A model generated the notes under the pieces. That model did not search any database. It had not been told where the DNA came from and saw only the letters and a program-made list of their open reading frames with translations. Both the position numbers and the translations under genes were made by a program. DNA of 64,000 nt, from assembly GCF_014636475.1 (NCBI RefSeq), contig NZ_BMEL01000002.1, positions 558,001-622,000 of the forward strand, in the 5' to 3' direction. This document shows positions 51,130 to 59,500 of this stretch, one piece after another. The stretch's first letter is position 1. Each line of letters opens with the position of its first letter. This stretch comes from Halobacillus andaensis. Its GTDB lineage: Bacteria > Bacillota > Bacilli > Bacillales > Halobacillaceae.

Positions 51130-53262
51130 ATGAATCCGTTGTTAATCGCCAATTGGATCCTATTTCTTGGGGTTACAGCTTACGGTTTATACTTATTTGT
51201 TCGTGTTGTGCGAACTCGTATCGCATACATTAAACTTGGTCGTAAATTCGAATTTGATGGGGAAATCAAAGATCGTCTCAATAGGGTATGGGTCAATGTA
51301 TTCGGTCAAAAGAAACTTTTAAAAGATAAGAAGTCTGGAATTATTCACGTTATGTTTTTCTACGGTTTTATTCTTGTGCAATTTGGAGCGATCGATTTTA
51401 TTTGGAAAGGACTAGCTCCTGATTCACATTTGCCGCTTGGACCGTTCTATCCTGGATTTACGTTTTTTCAAGAGATTGTAACCCTTACCATTATTGTTGC
51501 CGTAATCTGGGCGTTTCACCGCCGCTATGTGGAAAAACTTGTCCGACTTAAGCGTGGGTTTAAAGCTGGATTAGTTCTTCTGTTCATTGGCGGCCTGATG
51601 GCATCTGTTCTCATAGGAAACGGGATGGGAATCATCTGGCATGGTCATGAGCCCACTTGGACAGAACCTGTTGCGAGCTCAATTGCAAGCGCTTTCGGTT
51701 GGCTGCCTCCTGTTGCAGCAGCTACTATATTCTTTATAATGTGGTGGATTCACACGTTAATTTTACTTACATTCCTCGTGTATGTCCCGCAATCAAAGCA
51801 TGCACACTTAATTGCGGCACCGGTTAACACGTTTTTAAGCAGACAAGATCCTCCTGGAAAATTAAAAACAATTGATTTTGAAATCGATGAAGAAGCAGAT
51901 GAAGAGGATGTATCATTTGGTGTTGGTAAAATAGAAGATTTCAACCAGCTGCAAATGATAGACTTCTATGCTTGTGTAGAATGCGGACGCTGTACAAATG
52001 TATGTCCAGCCTCTGGTTCAGGAAAAATGCTGTCGCCGATGGATTTGATCATTAAATTACGTGATCACTTAACTGAAAAAGGAGCAGCTGTAACCGGTCA
52101 GGCGCCCTGGGTGCCGGCTTATGCGTTTTCGAATACAGAAGGAAATACGCTGGCTCAAATGGCACAAACGCATGGGTCTGAAGAAGCAGCGGCCAGCATG
52201 GATACGGTCCATAATAAGAGCCTCATTGGTGATGTCATTACGGAAGAAGAGCTATGGGCATGTACCACATGCCGTAACTGTGAAGATGCTTGTCCCGTTA
52301 TGAACGAACACGTGGACAAAATTGTAGACTTGCGTCGTTACCTTGTCCTTACAGAAGGAAAAATGGATCCAGATGGACAGCGCGCGATCATGAATATCGA
52401 GCGTCAAGGCAATCCGTGGGGTCTGTCTAAGAAAGATCGAGAAAACTGGCGCGATGGAGAAGAAGATGTTCACATTCCAACCGTGAAAGAATTGAAGAAA
52501 TCAGGAGAAGAGTTTGAATACTTGTTCTGGGTGAGCTCCATGGGATCGTACGACAACCGCAGTCAAAAAATTGCCATGGCGTTTGCGAAGCTGATGAACG
52601 CAGCAGGCATCAAGTTTGCGATTCTAGGAAACAAAGAACAGAACTCTGGCGACACCGCGCGCCGAATGGGAAATGAATTCTTATTCCAAGAGCTTGCTGA
52701 GAAGAATATTAAAGAATTTGAGAAAAATGATGTGAAGAAGATCATTACGATTGATCCACACGCGTATAACATTTTCAAAAATGAATACCCGGATTTAGGC
52801 TTTGAAGCGGAGGTCTATCACCACACAGAAATGCTGGCGGAATGGCTCAAGGATGGCCGATTGAAGCCAGAGGCAGAAGTGAACGAAACGATCACGTATC
52901 ACGACAGTTGTTACTTGGGCCGCTACAACGAAGTATACCAGCCGCCGCGTGACGTACTTGAAATGATCCCTGGCGTTAAGGTTGTGGAGATGAAGCGTAA
53001 TCGTTCGAACGGCATGTGCTGTGGTGCCGGCGGTGGAATGATGTGGATGGAAGAGAAATCAGGAAACCGCATGAACGTAGCGCGTACAGAACAGGCATTA
53101 GAAGTGGAGCCAACGATGATCTCCAGTGGATGTCCATTCTGCTTAACGATGCTGTCTGATGGAACGAAAGCGAAAGAAGTAGAAGAAGAAGTGAGCACAA
53201 TGGATATTGCAGAAATCTTAGCGAAGTCCATTTTTCCTGAAAAAGTAGAGAAAACAGCTTAA
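51130..53262 (+). CDS. fadF: Fe-S oxidoreductase FadF (YwjF), heterodisulfide-reductase-like
   Basis: 710 residues. The N-terminal part has five to six membrane helices (NarI-like). Two 4Fe-4S motifs follow: CVECGRCTNVCPA (about residue 285) and CTTCRNCEDACPV (about residue 380). Two CCG domains close the protein: HDSCYLGRYNEVY with NGMCCGAGGGM, and SSGCPFCLTML. It is proposed to pass electrons from acyl-CoA dehydrogenase/ETF to menaquinone during fatty acid oxidation. GGGGGAG precedes the ATG. The FadR-type operator upstream agrees with that role. Confidence 0.93.
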   Translation: MNPLLIANWILFLGVTAYGLYLFVRVVRTRIAYIKLGRKFEFDGEIKDRLNRVWVNVFGQKKLLKDKKSGIIHVMFFYGFILVQFGAIDFIWKGLAPDSHLPLGPFYPGFTFFQEIVTLTIIVAVIWAFHRRYVEKLVRLKRGFKAGLVLLFIGGLMASVLIGNGMGIIWHGHEPTWTEPVASSIASAFGWLPPVAAATIFFIMWWIHTLILLTFLVYVPQSKHAHLIAAPVNTFLSRQDPPGKLKTIDFEIDEEADEEDVSFGVGKIEDFNQLQMIDFYACVECGRCTNVCPASGSGKMLSPMDLIIKLRDHLTEKGAAVTGQAPWVPAYAFSNTEGNTLAQMAQTHGSEEAAASMDTVHNKSLIGDVITEEELWACTTCRNCEDACPVMNEHVDKIVDLRRYLVLTEGKMDPDGQRAIMNIERQGNPWGLSKKDRENWRDGEEDVHIPTVKELKKSGEEFEYLFWVSSMGSYDNRSQKIAMAFAKLMNAAGIKFAILGNKEQNSGDTARRMGNEFLFQELAEKNIKEFEKNDVKKIITIDPHAYNIFKNEYPDLGFEAEVYHHTEMLAEWLKDGRLKPEAEVNETITYHDSCYLGRYNEVYQPPRDVLEMIPGVKVVEMKRNRSNGMCCGAGGGMMWMEEKSGNRMNVARTEQALEVEPTMISSGCPFCLTMLSDGTKAKEVEEEVSTMDIAEILAKSIFPEKVEKTA

Positions 53263-53271
53263 TCAGCTTTT

Positions 53272-53377
53272 GCCGCGATTTTTTGGAAATGGCCGCGAAA
53301 ATCTAAGATTCGCCGCGAAAAAAATTATTTAGCCGCGCTTTAAGCTAAATAGCCGCGAATTATACAATTTGCCCGCG
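53272..53377. repeat. Array of six GCCGCG motifs with exact 20-bp period
   Basis: GCCGCG occurs at 53272, 53292, 53312, 53332 and 53352, and CCCGCG at 53372, each exactly 20 bp after the last. The 14-bp spacers are A/T-rich, different from each other, and mostly near-palindromic (AATCTAAGATT, AAATTATTT, TTTAAGCTAAA, AATTATACAATT). The array begins 10 bp after the fadF stop. Confidence 0.85.
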
Positions 53378-53407
53378 AAAACAAAATAAGGATTAGAAAA
53401 AAATGGT

Positions 53408-53439
53408 GGAAAGTGTACAGAAATTTTTGTACACTTTCC
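53408..53439. terminator. Hairpin between fadF and the thiolase operon
   Basis: GGAAAGTGTACA (53408-53419) and TGTACACTTTCC (53428-53439) form a perfect 12-bp stem. No clear T-run, so it may be a weak terminator or a protein site. Confidence 0.6.
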
Positions 53440-53452
53440 TTATGAGAGGGAA

Positions 53453-53468
53453 TTGAGCGAGCGTTCAA
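53453..53468 (+). promoter_or_regulatory. Candidate TetR-type operator before the acyl-CoA operon
   Basis: TTGAGCGAGCGTTCAA matches its own reverse complement at 12 of 16 positions and lies 72 bp before the thiolase start. The local TetR protein (58856) or FadR are candidate binders; the arms differ from the FadR box seen at 51040. Confidence 0.5.
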
Positions 53469-53539
53469 TCGCCATAAAATGAAAGCGTTATCAAATTTGA
53501 AACATAGGATCTGCACAAATACAGAGGAGGAACTAAACG

Positions 53540-54733
53540 ATGCGTAAAACGGTTATTGTGGCAGGAGCGAGAACACCTTTTGGAAAATTTGGCGGTGGGT
53601 TAGCACCATTAACGGCAGCTCAGTTGGGCGGAATTGCCATTAAAGAAACGTTAAAAAGAGCAAACGTTCAAGCAGAAGATGTAAATGAAGTCATTATGGG
53701 GACAGTTTTACAAGGAGGGCAGGGTCAACTGCCGTCCCGCCAAGCTTCAAGAGAAGCAGGTATTCCGTGGGACGTGAAAACAGAAACGGTAAACAAAGTA
53801 TGTGCGTCCGGCATGAGAAGTGTGACAATGGCCGATCAGTTTATTCGTCTTGGAGAAGAAGAAGTCATCGTCGCAGGTGGAATGGAGAGCATGAGCAATG
53901 CGCCATATTTTATGCCTAAAGCTCGCTGGGGATTGCGCATGGGTGACGCACCAGTTAAAGACATGATGGTGCATGACGGATTAACCTGTGCATTTGAGGA
54001 TGTGCACATGGGCAATTACGGAAACCGCACGGCATCTGAACTAGAATTAACCCGTGAATCCCAGGACGAATGGTCCTATCAAAGCCACCAGAGAGCCAGC
54101 TCAGCGATTAATGAGGGGAAATTAGCAGAAGAGATTGTTCCTGTCGAAGTACCGCAGCGTAAAGGTGATCCGGTTGTCATCGAAACGGATGAAGCACCAC
54201 GCAGCAATACAACGGTCGAAGCTCTTGCAAAACTGAAGCCTGTATTTGATCCGCAAGGGACGATCACCGCAGGAAACGCTCCCGGGGTGAACGATGGAGC
54301 TGCGGCTATGCTGCTTATGTCAGACGAGAAAGCGTCTGAACTTGGAGTGAAATCGCTGGCAACGATTATCGCTCACGAAGAAATTGCTGTAGAAGCGCAG
54401 GACTTTCCGCAGACGCCAGGACTGGTCATTAACAAACTGTTGAAAAAAACAGGGATCTCGATTGATGATATCGACCTTTTCGAGGTGAACGAAGCTTTTG
54501 CCGCTGTTTCACTCGCAAGCGGAAAGATTGCTGGACTTGATCCAGAGAAAGTAAACGTCAACGGGGGAGCAGTTGCATTAGGACACCCAATCGGGGCAAG
54601 CGGTGCCCGTATTATCCTGACACTTGCTCATGAATTAAAACGCCGCGGCGGCGGATTAGGCATTGCTTCGATCTGTTCAGGCGGAGGACAGGGAGATGCT
54701 GTATTGATCGAAGTGGCAGGAGGTCAAGAGTAA
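53540..54733 (+). CDS. Acetyl-CoA C-acetyltransferase (thiolase, MmgA-like)
   Basis: 397 residues, biosynthetic/degradative thiolase. It has the acyl-enzyme Cys in [11 protein letters not shown] (about residue 88), [11 protein letters not shown] (Asn-Glu), [18 protein letters not shown] (His) and [13 protein letters not shown] (second Cys). It cleaves acetoacetyl- or 3-ketoacyl-CoA. GAGGAGG lies before the ATG. First gene of a seven-gene unit reaching icmF; the order thiolase, 3-hydroxybutyryl-CoA dehydrogenase, acyl-CoA dehydrogenase is that of mmgABC. Confidence 0.94.
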   Translation: MRKTVIVAGARTPFGKFGGGLAPLTAAQLGGIAIKETLKRANVQAEDVNEVIMGTVLQGGQGQLPSRQASREAGIPWDVKTETVNKVCASGMRSVTMADQFIRLGEEEVIVAGGMESMSNAPYFMPKARWGLRMGDAPVKDMMVHDGLTCAFEDVHMGNYGNRTASELELTRESQDEWSYQSHQRASSAINEGKLAEEIVPVEVPQRKGDPVVIETDEAPRSNTTVEALAKLKPVFDPQGTITAGNAPGVNDGAAAMLLMSDEKASELGVKSLATIIAHEEIAVEAQDFPQTPGLVINKLLKKTGISIDDIDLFEVNEAFAAVSLASGKIAGLDPEKVNVNGGAVALGHPIGASGARIILTLAHELKRRGGGLGIASICSGGGQGDAVLIEVAGGQE

Positions 54734-55584
54734 TGCTGATTAATCAAGTGATGGTGATCGGGGCCGGGCAGATGGGCGCAGGCATTGCACAGGTTTTTGC
54801 TCAAGCCGGCCTCCGCGTTAAATTAAATGACCTAAACGAAGACGCTTTACAAAAAGGTTTAGATGGCATAAAAAAACGGCTTACGAAAGCTGTAGAAAAA
54901 GAAAAGATGACAGAAAACGAAAAGCAGCAGGCGTTTGAGAATCTAGAAGGAACAACTGACCTTCGCGCCGCTTCTGACTGCGACCTCATTATCGAAGCCG
55001 TCGTCGAAAAGATGGAAGTAAAAACAAAAGTATTCCAAAGCTTAGATGCGATTGCACCTGACCATGCGATTTTGGCATCAAATACGTCTTCCTTGCCGAT
55101 TACTGAAATTGCGGCTGTAACGAAGCGCCCTTCTCAAGTGATTGGCATGCATTTTATGAACCCGGTACCGGTGATGAAGCTAGTTGAAATTATTCGGGCG
55201 CTGCAAACGAGTGACGAGACATACGAAGCCATTGAGCAAATGACGGAAAAACTCAATAAAACACCAGTGGAAGTAAACGACTTTCCTGGTTTCGTATCTA
55301 ACCGCATTCTAATGCCGATGATTAACGAAGCCATTTACACCGTATATGAAGGTGTTTCTTCCGTAGAAGATGTAGATACCGTCATGAAGCTCGGCATGAA
55401 TCACCCGATGGGACCACTCACGCTGGCTGACTTTATTGGATTAGATACATGTCTATCGATTATGGAAGTCCTTCATGAAGGGTTCGGGGACAGCAAATAC
55501 CGTCCGTGTCCACTTCTAAGGCAATATGTGAAAGCTGGCTGGCTCGGCAAGAAGTCCGGCCGTGGATTTTACAGCTACGAATAA
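54733..55584 (+). CDS. 3-hydroxybutyryl-CoA dehydrogenase (MmgB-like)
   Basis: 283 residues. An N-terminal Rossmann domain (VMVIGAGQMGAGIAQVFAQAG) carries NAD(P) binding, and ASNTSSLPITEIA, GMHFMNPVPVMKLVEI (catalytic His) and DFPGFVSNRILMPMINEA (Asn) complete the active site; the C-terminal helical domain ends GRGFYSYE. It oxidises 3-hydroxyacyl-CoA. Its ATG overlaps the thiolase stop by one base, with GGAGG in the thiolase end. Confidence 0.95.
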   Translation: MLINQVMVIGAGQMGAGIAQVFAQAGLRVKLNDLNEDALQKGLDGIKKRLTKAVEKEKMTENEKQQAFENLEGTTDLRAASDCDLIIEAVVEKMEVKTKVFQSLDAIAPDHAILASNTSSLPITEIAAVTKRPSQVIGMHFMNPVPVMKLVEIIRALQTSDETYEAIEQMTEKLNKTPVEVNDFPGFVSNRILMPMINEAIYTVYEGVSSVEDVDTVMKLGMNHPMGPLTLADFIGLDTCLSIMEVLHEGFGDSKYRPCPLLRQYVKAGWLGKKSGRGFYSYE

Positions 55585-55605
55585 CAGGTGAGGGAGAGAA
55601 GCAAG

Positions 55606-56751
55606 ATGAACCTACAGTTTACGGACGAACAAATCATGCTTCAAAAAATGGTTCGTGATTTTGCCGAGAAAGAAGTGGCGCCTGCCATTGAGCGGATGGA
55701 GCGGGAGGATCGGTTTCCGATCGAACTTGTGCGACGGATGGGCGAACTCGGCTTAATGGGGATTCCTATACCGGAACAGTATGGCGGTGCCGAAATGGAT
55801 TACACGTCTTACGTGATGGCGATCCACGAAATTTCAAAAGTCAGCGCAACACTTGGTGTCATTTTATCTGTTCATACTTCCGTAGGGACGAACCCGATTC
55901 TTTACTTCGGAACGGAAGAACAAAAACAAACATACATTCCAAAGCTTGCTTCAGGGGAATATTTAGGAGCTTTTGCCCTCACAGAACCAAGCGCAGGGTC
56001 GGATGCGGGAAGTCTAAAGACAAGAGCGGAGAAGCAGGGCGATCACTATATCATAAATGGAGAAAAAATATTTATAACAAACGGCGGCGCAGCGGATACG
56101 TTTATCGTGTTTGCCCGTACGAATCGTGATGAGAAACGCGGGAAGGGCGTCAGCGCTTTTATTATTGAAAAAGATACACCTGGATTTACGATTGGAAAAG
56201 CCGAGAAGAAGATGGGCATGCATGGATCGAGCACGGTTTCGTTAAGCTTTGATCAGTGTAAAGTCCCAGCTTCACAGCTGCTCGGCACCGAAGGAGAAGG
56301 CTTTAAAATTGCACTCGCTAATTTAAATACAGGGCGGATTGGGATTGCAGCTCAGTCTCTTGGTATCGCTGAAGCGGCTCTTGAGCACGCGGTTGCTTAT
56401 GCAAAAGAACGGGAGCAGTTCGGTAAGCCGATTGCTCAGCATCAAGGCATTTCCTTTAAGCTCGCGGATATGGCCACCAGTGTTGAGGCAGCAAGTCTAT
56501 TAGTCTATCAAGCGGCTTCTCTACAGGGAGCCGGTAAGCCATGCGGAAAAGAAGCTTCGATGGCAAAACTGTTTGCTTCGCAAGCGGCGATGGATGCCTC
56601 GATTGAAGCTGTTCAAGTTCACGGCGGGTATGGCTACACGGAAGATTATGCCGTTGAACGATTTTTCCGGGACGCCAAGGTTTGCCAAATCTATGAAGGT
56701 ACGAGTGAAATACAGCGAATTGTTATCAGCAATCATCTAACGAAGAAATAG
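55606..56751 (+). CDS. Acyl-CoA dehydrogenase, copy 1 (MmgC-like)
   Basis: 381 residues with the full family layout: helical N-domain ([20 protein letters not shown]), beta domain with [14 protein letters not shown] and [16 protein letters not shown]-domain with [23 protein letters not shown] and [33 protein letters not shown], where the Glu of YEGTSE is the catalytic base. FAD-dependent desaturation of short or branched acyl-CoA; chain preference unknown. The frame opens at 55588, but AGGGAGAG places the start at 55606. Confidence 0.94.
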   Translation: MNLQFTDEQIMLQKMVRDFAEKEVAPAIERMEREDRFPIELVRRMGELGLMGIPIPEQYGGAEMDYTSYVMAIHEISKVSATLGVILSVHTSVGTNPILYFGTEEQKQTYIPKLASGEYLGAFALTEPSAGSDAGSLKTRAEKQGDHYIINGEKIFITNGGAADTFIVFARTNRDEKRGKGVSAFIIEKDTPGFTIGKAEKKMGMHGSSTVSLSFDQCKVPASQLLGTEGEGFKIALANLNTGRIGIAAQSLGIAEAALEHAVAYAKEREQFGKPIAQHQGISFKLADMATSVEAASLLVYQAASLQGAGKPCGKEASMAKLFASQAAMDASIEAVQVHGGYGYTEDYAVERFFRDAKVCQIYEGTSEIQRIVISNHLTKK

Positions 56752-56762
56752 GAGGAACAACT

Positions 56763-57902
56763 ATGGATTTTTCATTAACTGAAGAACAGGTCATGCTGCG
56801 AAAAATGGTTCGTGATTTTGCTAAAAATGAAGTGGAGCCGACCGCAGCAGAACGTGATGAAGAGGAGCGTTTTGACCGTGAGATTTTCGATAAAATGGCA
56901 GAGCTTGGGCTAACCGGGATTCCGTGGCCTGAAGAATACGGAGGGATTGGTTCGGATTTCGTCAGCTACGTCATTGCCGTCGAAGAATTGTCACGCGTCT
57001 GTGCGTCAACAGGTGTAACATTATCCGCGCACATCTCGTTAGCCAGCTGGCCAATCTATAAATTCGGTACAGAGGAACAGAAGAAAACGTTTCTTGCGCA
57101 GCTGGCAAGCGGGGAAAAACTAGGCGCGTATGCCTTATCAGAGCCAGGGGCAGGAAGCGACGTTTCTTCCATGCGTACTCAGGCAAAACGCGACGGCGAT
57201 GACTACGTGCTCAACGGCAGTAAAGTATGGATTACAAATGGCGGTGTAGGCGATCTTTATGTTGTGTTTGCGAAAACAGATCCAGACGCAGGAAGCCGTG
57301 GAGTCAGTGCTTTTATCGTTGAGAAGGGAACCCCAGGGTTTACTTTTGGTAAAAAAGAAAAGAAATTAGGCATTCGTTCTTCTCCAACAACGGAGCTTAT
57401 TTTTGAAGACTGCCGCGTACCAAAAGAGAACTTGCTCGGAGAAGAAGGTCAAGGCTTTAAAATTGCGATGATGACGCTTGACGGCGGTCGAAATGGAATT
57501 GCAGCTCAAGCATTAGGCATTGCTCAAGGCGCACTCGATGAATCCGTAAACTATGCGAAAGAGCGCGAACAGTTTGGCAAACCAATCGCTCAGCACCAAG
57601 GGATTTCGTTTAAACTGGCGGATATGGCTACTGAAATTGAAGCTTCCAGACTCTTAACCTACCAGGCCGCTTACTTAGAATCAGAAGGCAAACCTTACGC
57701 GAAAGCGTCCGCGATGGCGAAGCTCTATGCCGGGGATGCAGCGATGCGCATTACAGTGGAAGCTGTTCAAGTTCACGGCGGGTATGGCTATACGAAAGAT
57801 TATCCGGTGGAGCGTTACATGCGTGATGCAAAAATCACCCAAATCTATGAAGGAACCAATGAAATCCAGCGTCTTGTCATTGGCCGAATGTTGACGAAAT
57901 AA
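56763..57902 (+). CDS. Acyl-CoA dehydrogenase, copy 2 (AcdA-like)
   Basis: 379 residues, the same layout as its neighbour ([64 protein letters not shown] with the catalytic Glu). The two proteins are clear paralogues, identical over [21 protein letters not shown] probable division of labour is chain length or branching (isobutyryl-, butyryl-, 2-methylbutyryl-CoA), which fits the isomerase IcmF downstream. AGGAGG lies before the ATG, 11 bp after copy 1. Confidence 0.94.
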   Translation: MDFSLTEEQVMLRKMVRDFAKNEVEPTAAERDEEERFDREIFDKMAELGLTGIPWPEEYGGIGSDFVSYVIAVEELSRVCASTGVTLSAHISLASWPIYKFGTEEQKKTFLAQLASGEKLGAYALSEPGAGSDVSSMRTQAKRDGDDYVLNGSKVWITNGGVGDLYVVFAKTDPDAGSRGVSAFIVEKGTPGFTFGKKEKKLGIRSSPTTELIFEDCRVPKENLLGEEGQGFKIAMMTLDGGRNGIAAQALGIAQGALDESVNYAKEREQFGKPIAQHQGISFKLADMATEIEASRLLTYQAAYLESEGKPYAKASAMAKLYAGDAAMRITVEAVQVHGGYGYTKDYPVERYMRDAKITQIYEGTNEIQRLVIGRMLTK

Positions 57903-57920
57903 ACGAGAGGAGGCCCGGTC

Positions 57921-58856
57921 ATGCATTCATTAGCGGAAAAAATACAGCAGCAAGACATGCGGGCCCTCGCTCGTGCTATTACTTTAATTGAAAACGATGA
58001 TCCGGATAAGCTGAACTTGATGAGCGATATTTTTTCTGTTGGGAAAAAAGCTCATCATATCGGCATCACCGGTTCACCCGGCGCAGGAAAAAGCTCGCTG
58101 ATCAATCGGCTGCTCACTCACCTGCGCGCTCAAGATTTAACGGTGGCTGTAATTGCTGTGGATCCAACAAGTCCTTTTAGCGGCGGATCGCTGCTCGGCG
58201 ATCGAACGAGAATGAACCAGCATTTTCTCGACCCCGGGATTTTTATTCGCAGCATGGCGACACGCGGCAGTTTAGGCGGGTTAGCCCGCGCGACAAAAGA
58301 TGCGATACGTGTATGTGATGCGTATGGTTTCGATATCGTGTTAGTGGAAACCGTAGGCGTCGGACAGTCCGAGCTGGATATTATGAAGGTCGTAGATACC
58401 ACAGGTCTTGTGCTTACACCGAACAGTGGAGATGTGCTGCAAATTTTCAAAGCCGGCATTATGGAGATTGCTGATCTTTTCATTATTAATAAAGCCGATT
58501 TGCCAGGAGTCGTTCGTTTAAAAGCAACGCTCGAAGAATATATGATGATCGCCCAGCCAAAAGGATGGCACCCGCTTATTGTCAAAACGATTTCTACCGA
58601 AAATAAGGGAATGAATGAGTTGTGGAACGGCATGGAGCAGCATCGAAATTATTTATATGAAACGAAGCAGGGAGAAGAACGACGGTTGAAGCAGCTCGAG
58701 CTTGAAGTGTATGAATTAATTCGAGAAGAAATTTGGCGCGACGTACAAAGCACCATCGATTCTGATCAGGAGAAGGCGGAACAGCTGCGTGATCCAGAAG
58801 CCGATCCTTATCAACTGGCCAAGGACTGGTACGGAGCATGGAAGGGTGATTCCTAA
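57921..58856 (+). CDS. meaB: MeaB-type GTPase chaperone of B12-dependent acyl-CoA mutase
   Basis: 311 residues of the SIMIBI G3E-like GTPases. It shows GITGSPGAGKSSLINRL (P-loop), VIAVDPTSPFSGGSLLGDRTRM (base II/switch), VLVETVGVGQSELDI (Walker B) and INKADLPG (NKxD). MeaB protects and reloads adenosylcobalamin in methylmalonyl-CoA mutase. No separate mutase is in the window, only IcmF, which has its own fused G domain. GAGAGGAGG precedes the ATG. Confidence 0.94.
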   Translation: MHSLAEKIQQQDMRALARAITLIENDDPDKLNLMSDIFSVGKKAHHIGITGSPGAGKSSLINRLLTHLRAQDLTVAVIAVDPTSPFSGGSLLGDRTRMNQHFLDPGIFIRSMATRGSLGGLARATKDAIRVCDAYGFDIVLVETVGVGQSELDIMKVVDTTGLVLTPNSGDVLQIFKAGIMEIADLFIINKADLPGVVRLKATLEEYMMIAQPKGWHPLIVKTISTENKGMNELWNGMEQHRNYLYETKQGEERRLKQLELEVYELIREEIWRDVQSTIDSDQEKAEQLRDPEADPYQLAKDWYGAWKGDS

Positions 58857-59485
58857 TGGAGAAAAACCAAGTACCTTCGACAATCAAAGATGAAGCCCTC
58901 GTAGAAAAACGACGCCAGCAAATGGTGAAAGGCGCCGTAACCCTTTTTACAGAGAAAGGCTTCCATAAAACGACGACTCGCGAAATCGCGAAGGCTTCAG
59001 GGTTCAGCATAGGAACGCTTTATGAATACATCCGAAAAAAAGAGGATGTCCTGTTTCTCGTCTGTGATTCGATTTATGAACGAGTAAAGGAGCGGATGGA
59101 AGCGTCCATTAATCAAGATGAAAAGAGCGTCGCGAATCTCATTCTTGCGATTCGTGCGTATTTTCATCTGATGCATGACATGCAGGGGGAAGTGCTCGTG
59201 ATGTATCAGGAAGTAAAGTCGTTGTCGAAGGATGCCCAGGATTACGTGCTGCAAAAAGAGCGCGATATGGTCGCCATGCTTGAAAAAGTGATTAAGAACA
59301 GCCTTCCATTTTCCATTTCCGAAGAGCAGGTAACGCTGATTGCTAATAACATTTTCGTGCAAGGACAAATGTGGGGTTTCAGACGCTGGATCTTGCAGCG
59401 TACCTTTACATTAGAAACATATACCGAACAGCAGATCAAGCTGCTGCTTCAAGGCTTACAGGTCGAAGAAAAAGAACTAACCTAA
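58856..59485 (+). CDS. TetR/AcrR family regulator
   Basis: 209 residues. The HTH is KGFHKTTTREIAKASGFSIGTLYEYIRKKEDVLF (quoted parts: TTTREIAKASGFSIGTLYEY). The C-terminal helical domain (AIRAYFHLMHDMQGEVLVMY, NNIFVQGQMWGFRRWIL) should bind a ligand, probably an acyl-CoA by context. It lies between meaB and icmF, its ATG overlapping the meaB stop, so it is cotranscribed with the pathway it probably represses. It is not a close match to B. subtilis FadR. Candidate operator at 53453-53468. Confidence 0.9.
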   Translation: MEKNQVPSTIKDEALVEKRRQQMVKGAVTLFTEKGFHKTTTREIAKASGFSIGTLYEYIRKKEDVLFLVCDSIYERVKERMEASINQDEKSVANLILAIRAYFHLMHDMQGEVLVMYQEVKSLSKDAQDYVLQKERDMVAMLEKVIKNSLPFSISEEQVTLIANNIFVQGQMWGFRRWILQRTFTLETYTEQQIKLLLQGLQVEEKELT

Positions 59486-59500
59486 AGGGGAGGACATTGT

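Noticed and set aside
53272-53377. CRISPR array
   Set aside because: The constant part is only 6-8 bp, spacers are 12-14 bp and palindromic, and no cas genes are near.
58856-59485. Naming the TetR protein FadR
   Set aside because: Beyond the HTH fold its sequence does not resemble B. subtilis FadR, and the FadR-type box seen is at fadF, not at its own operon.
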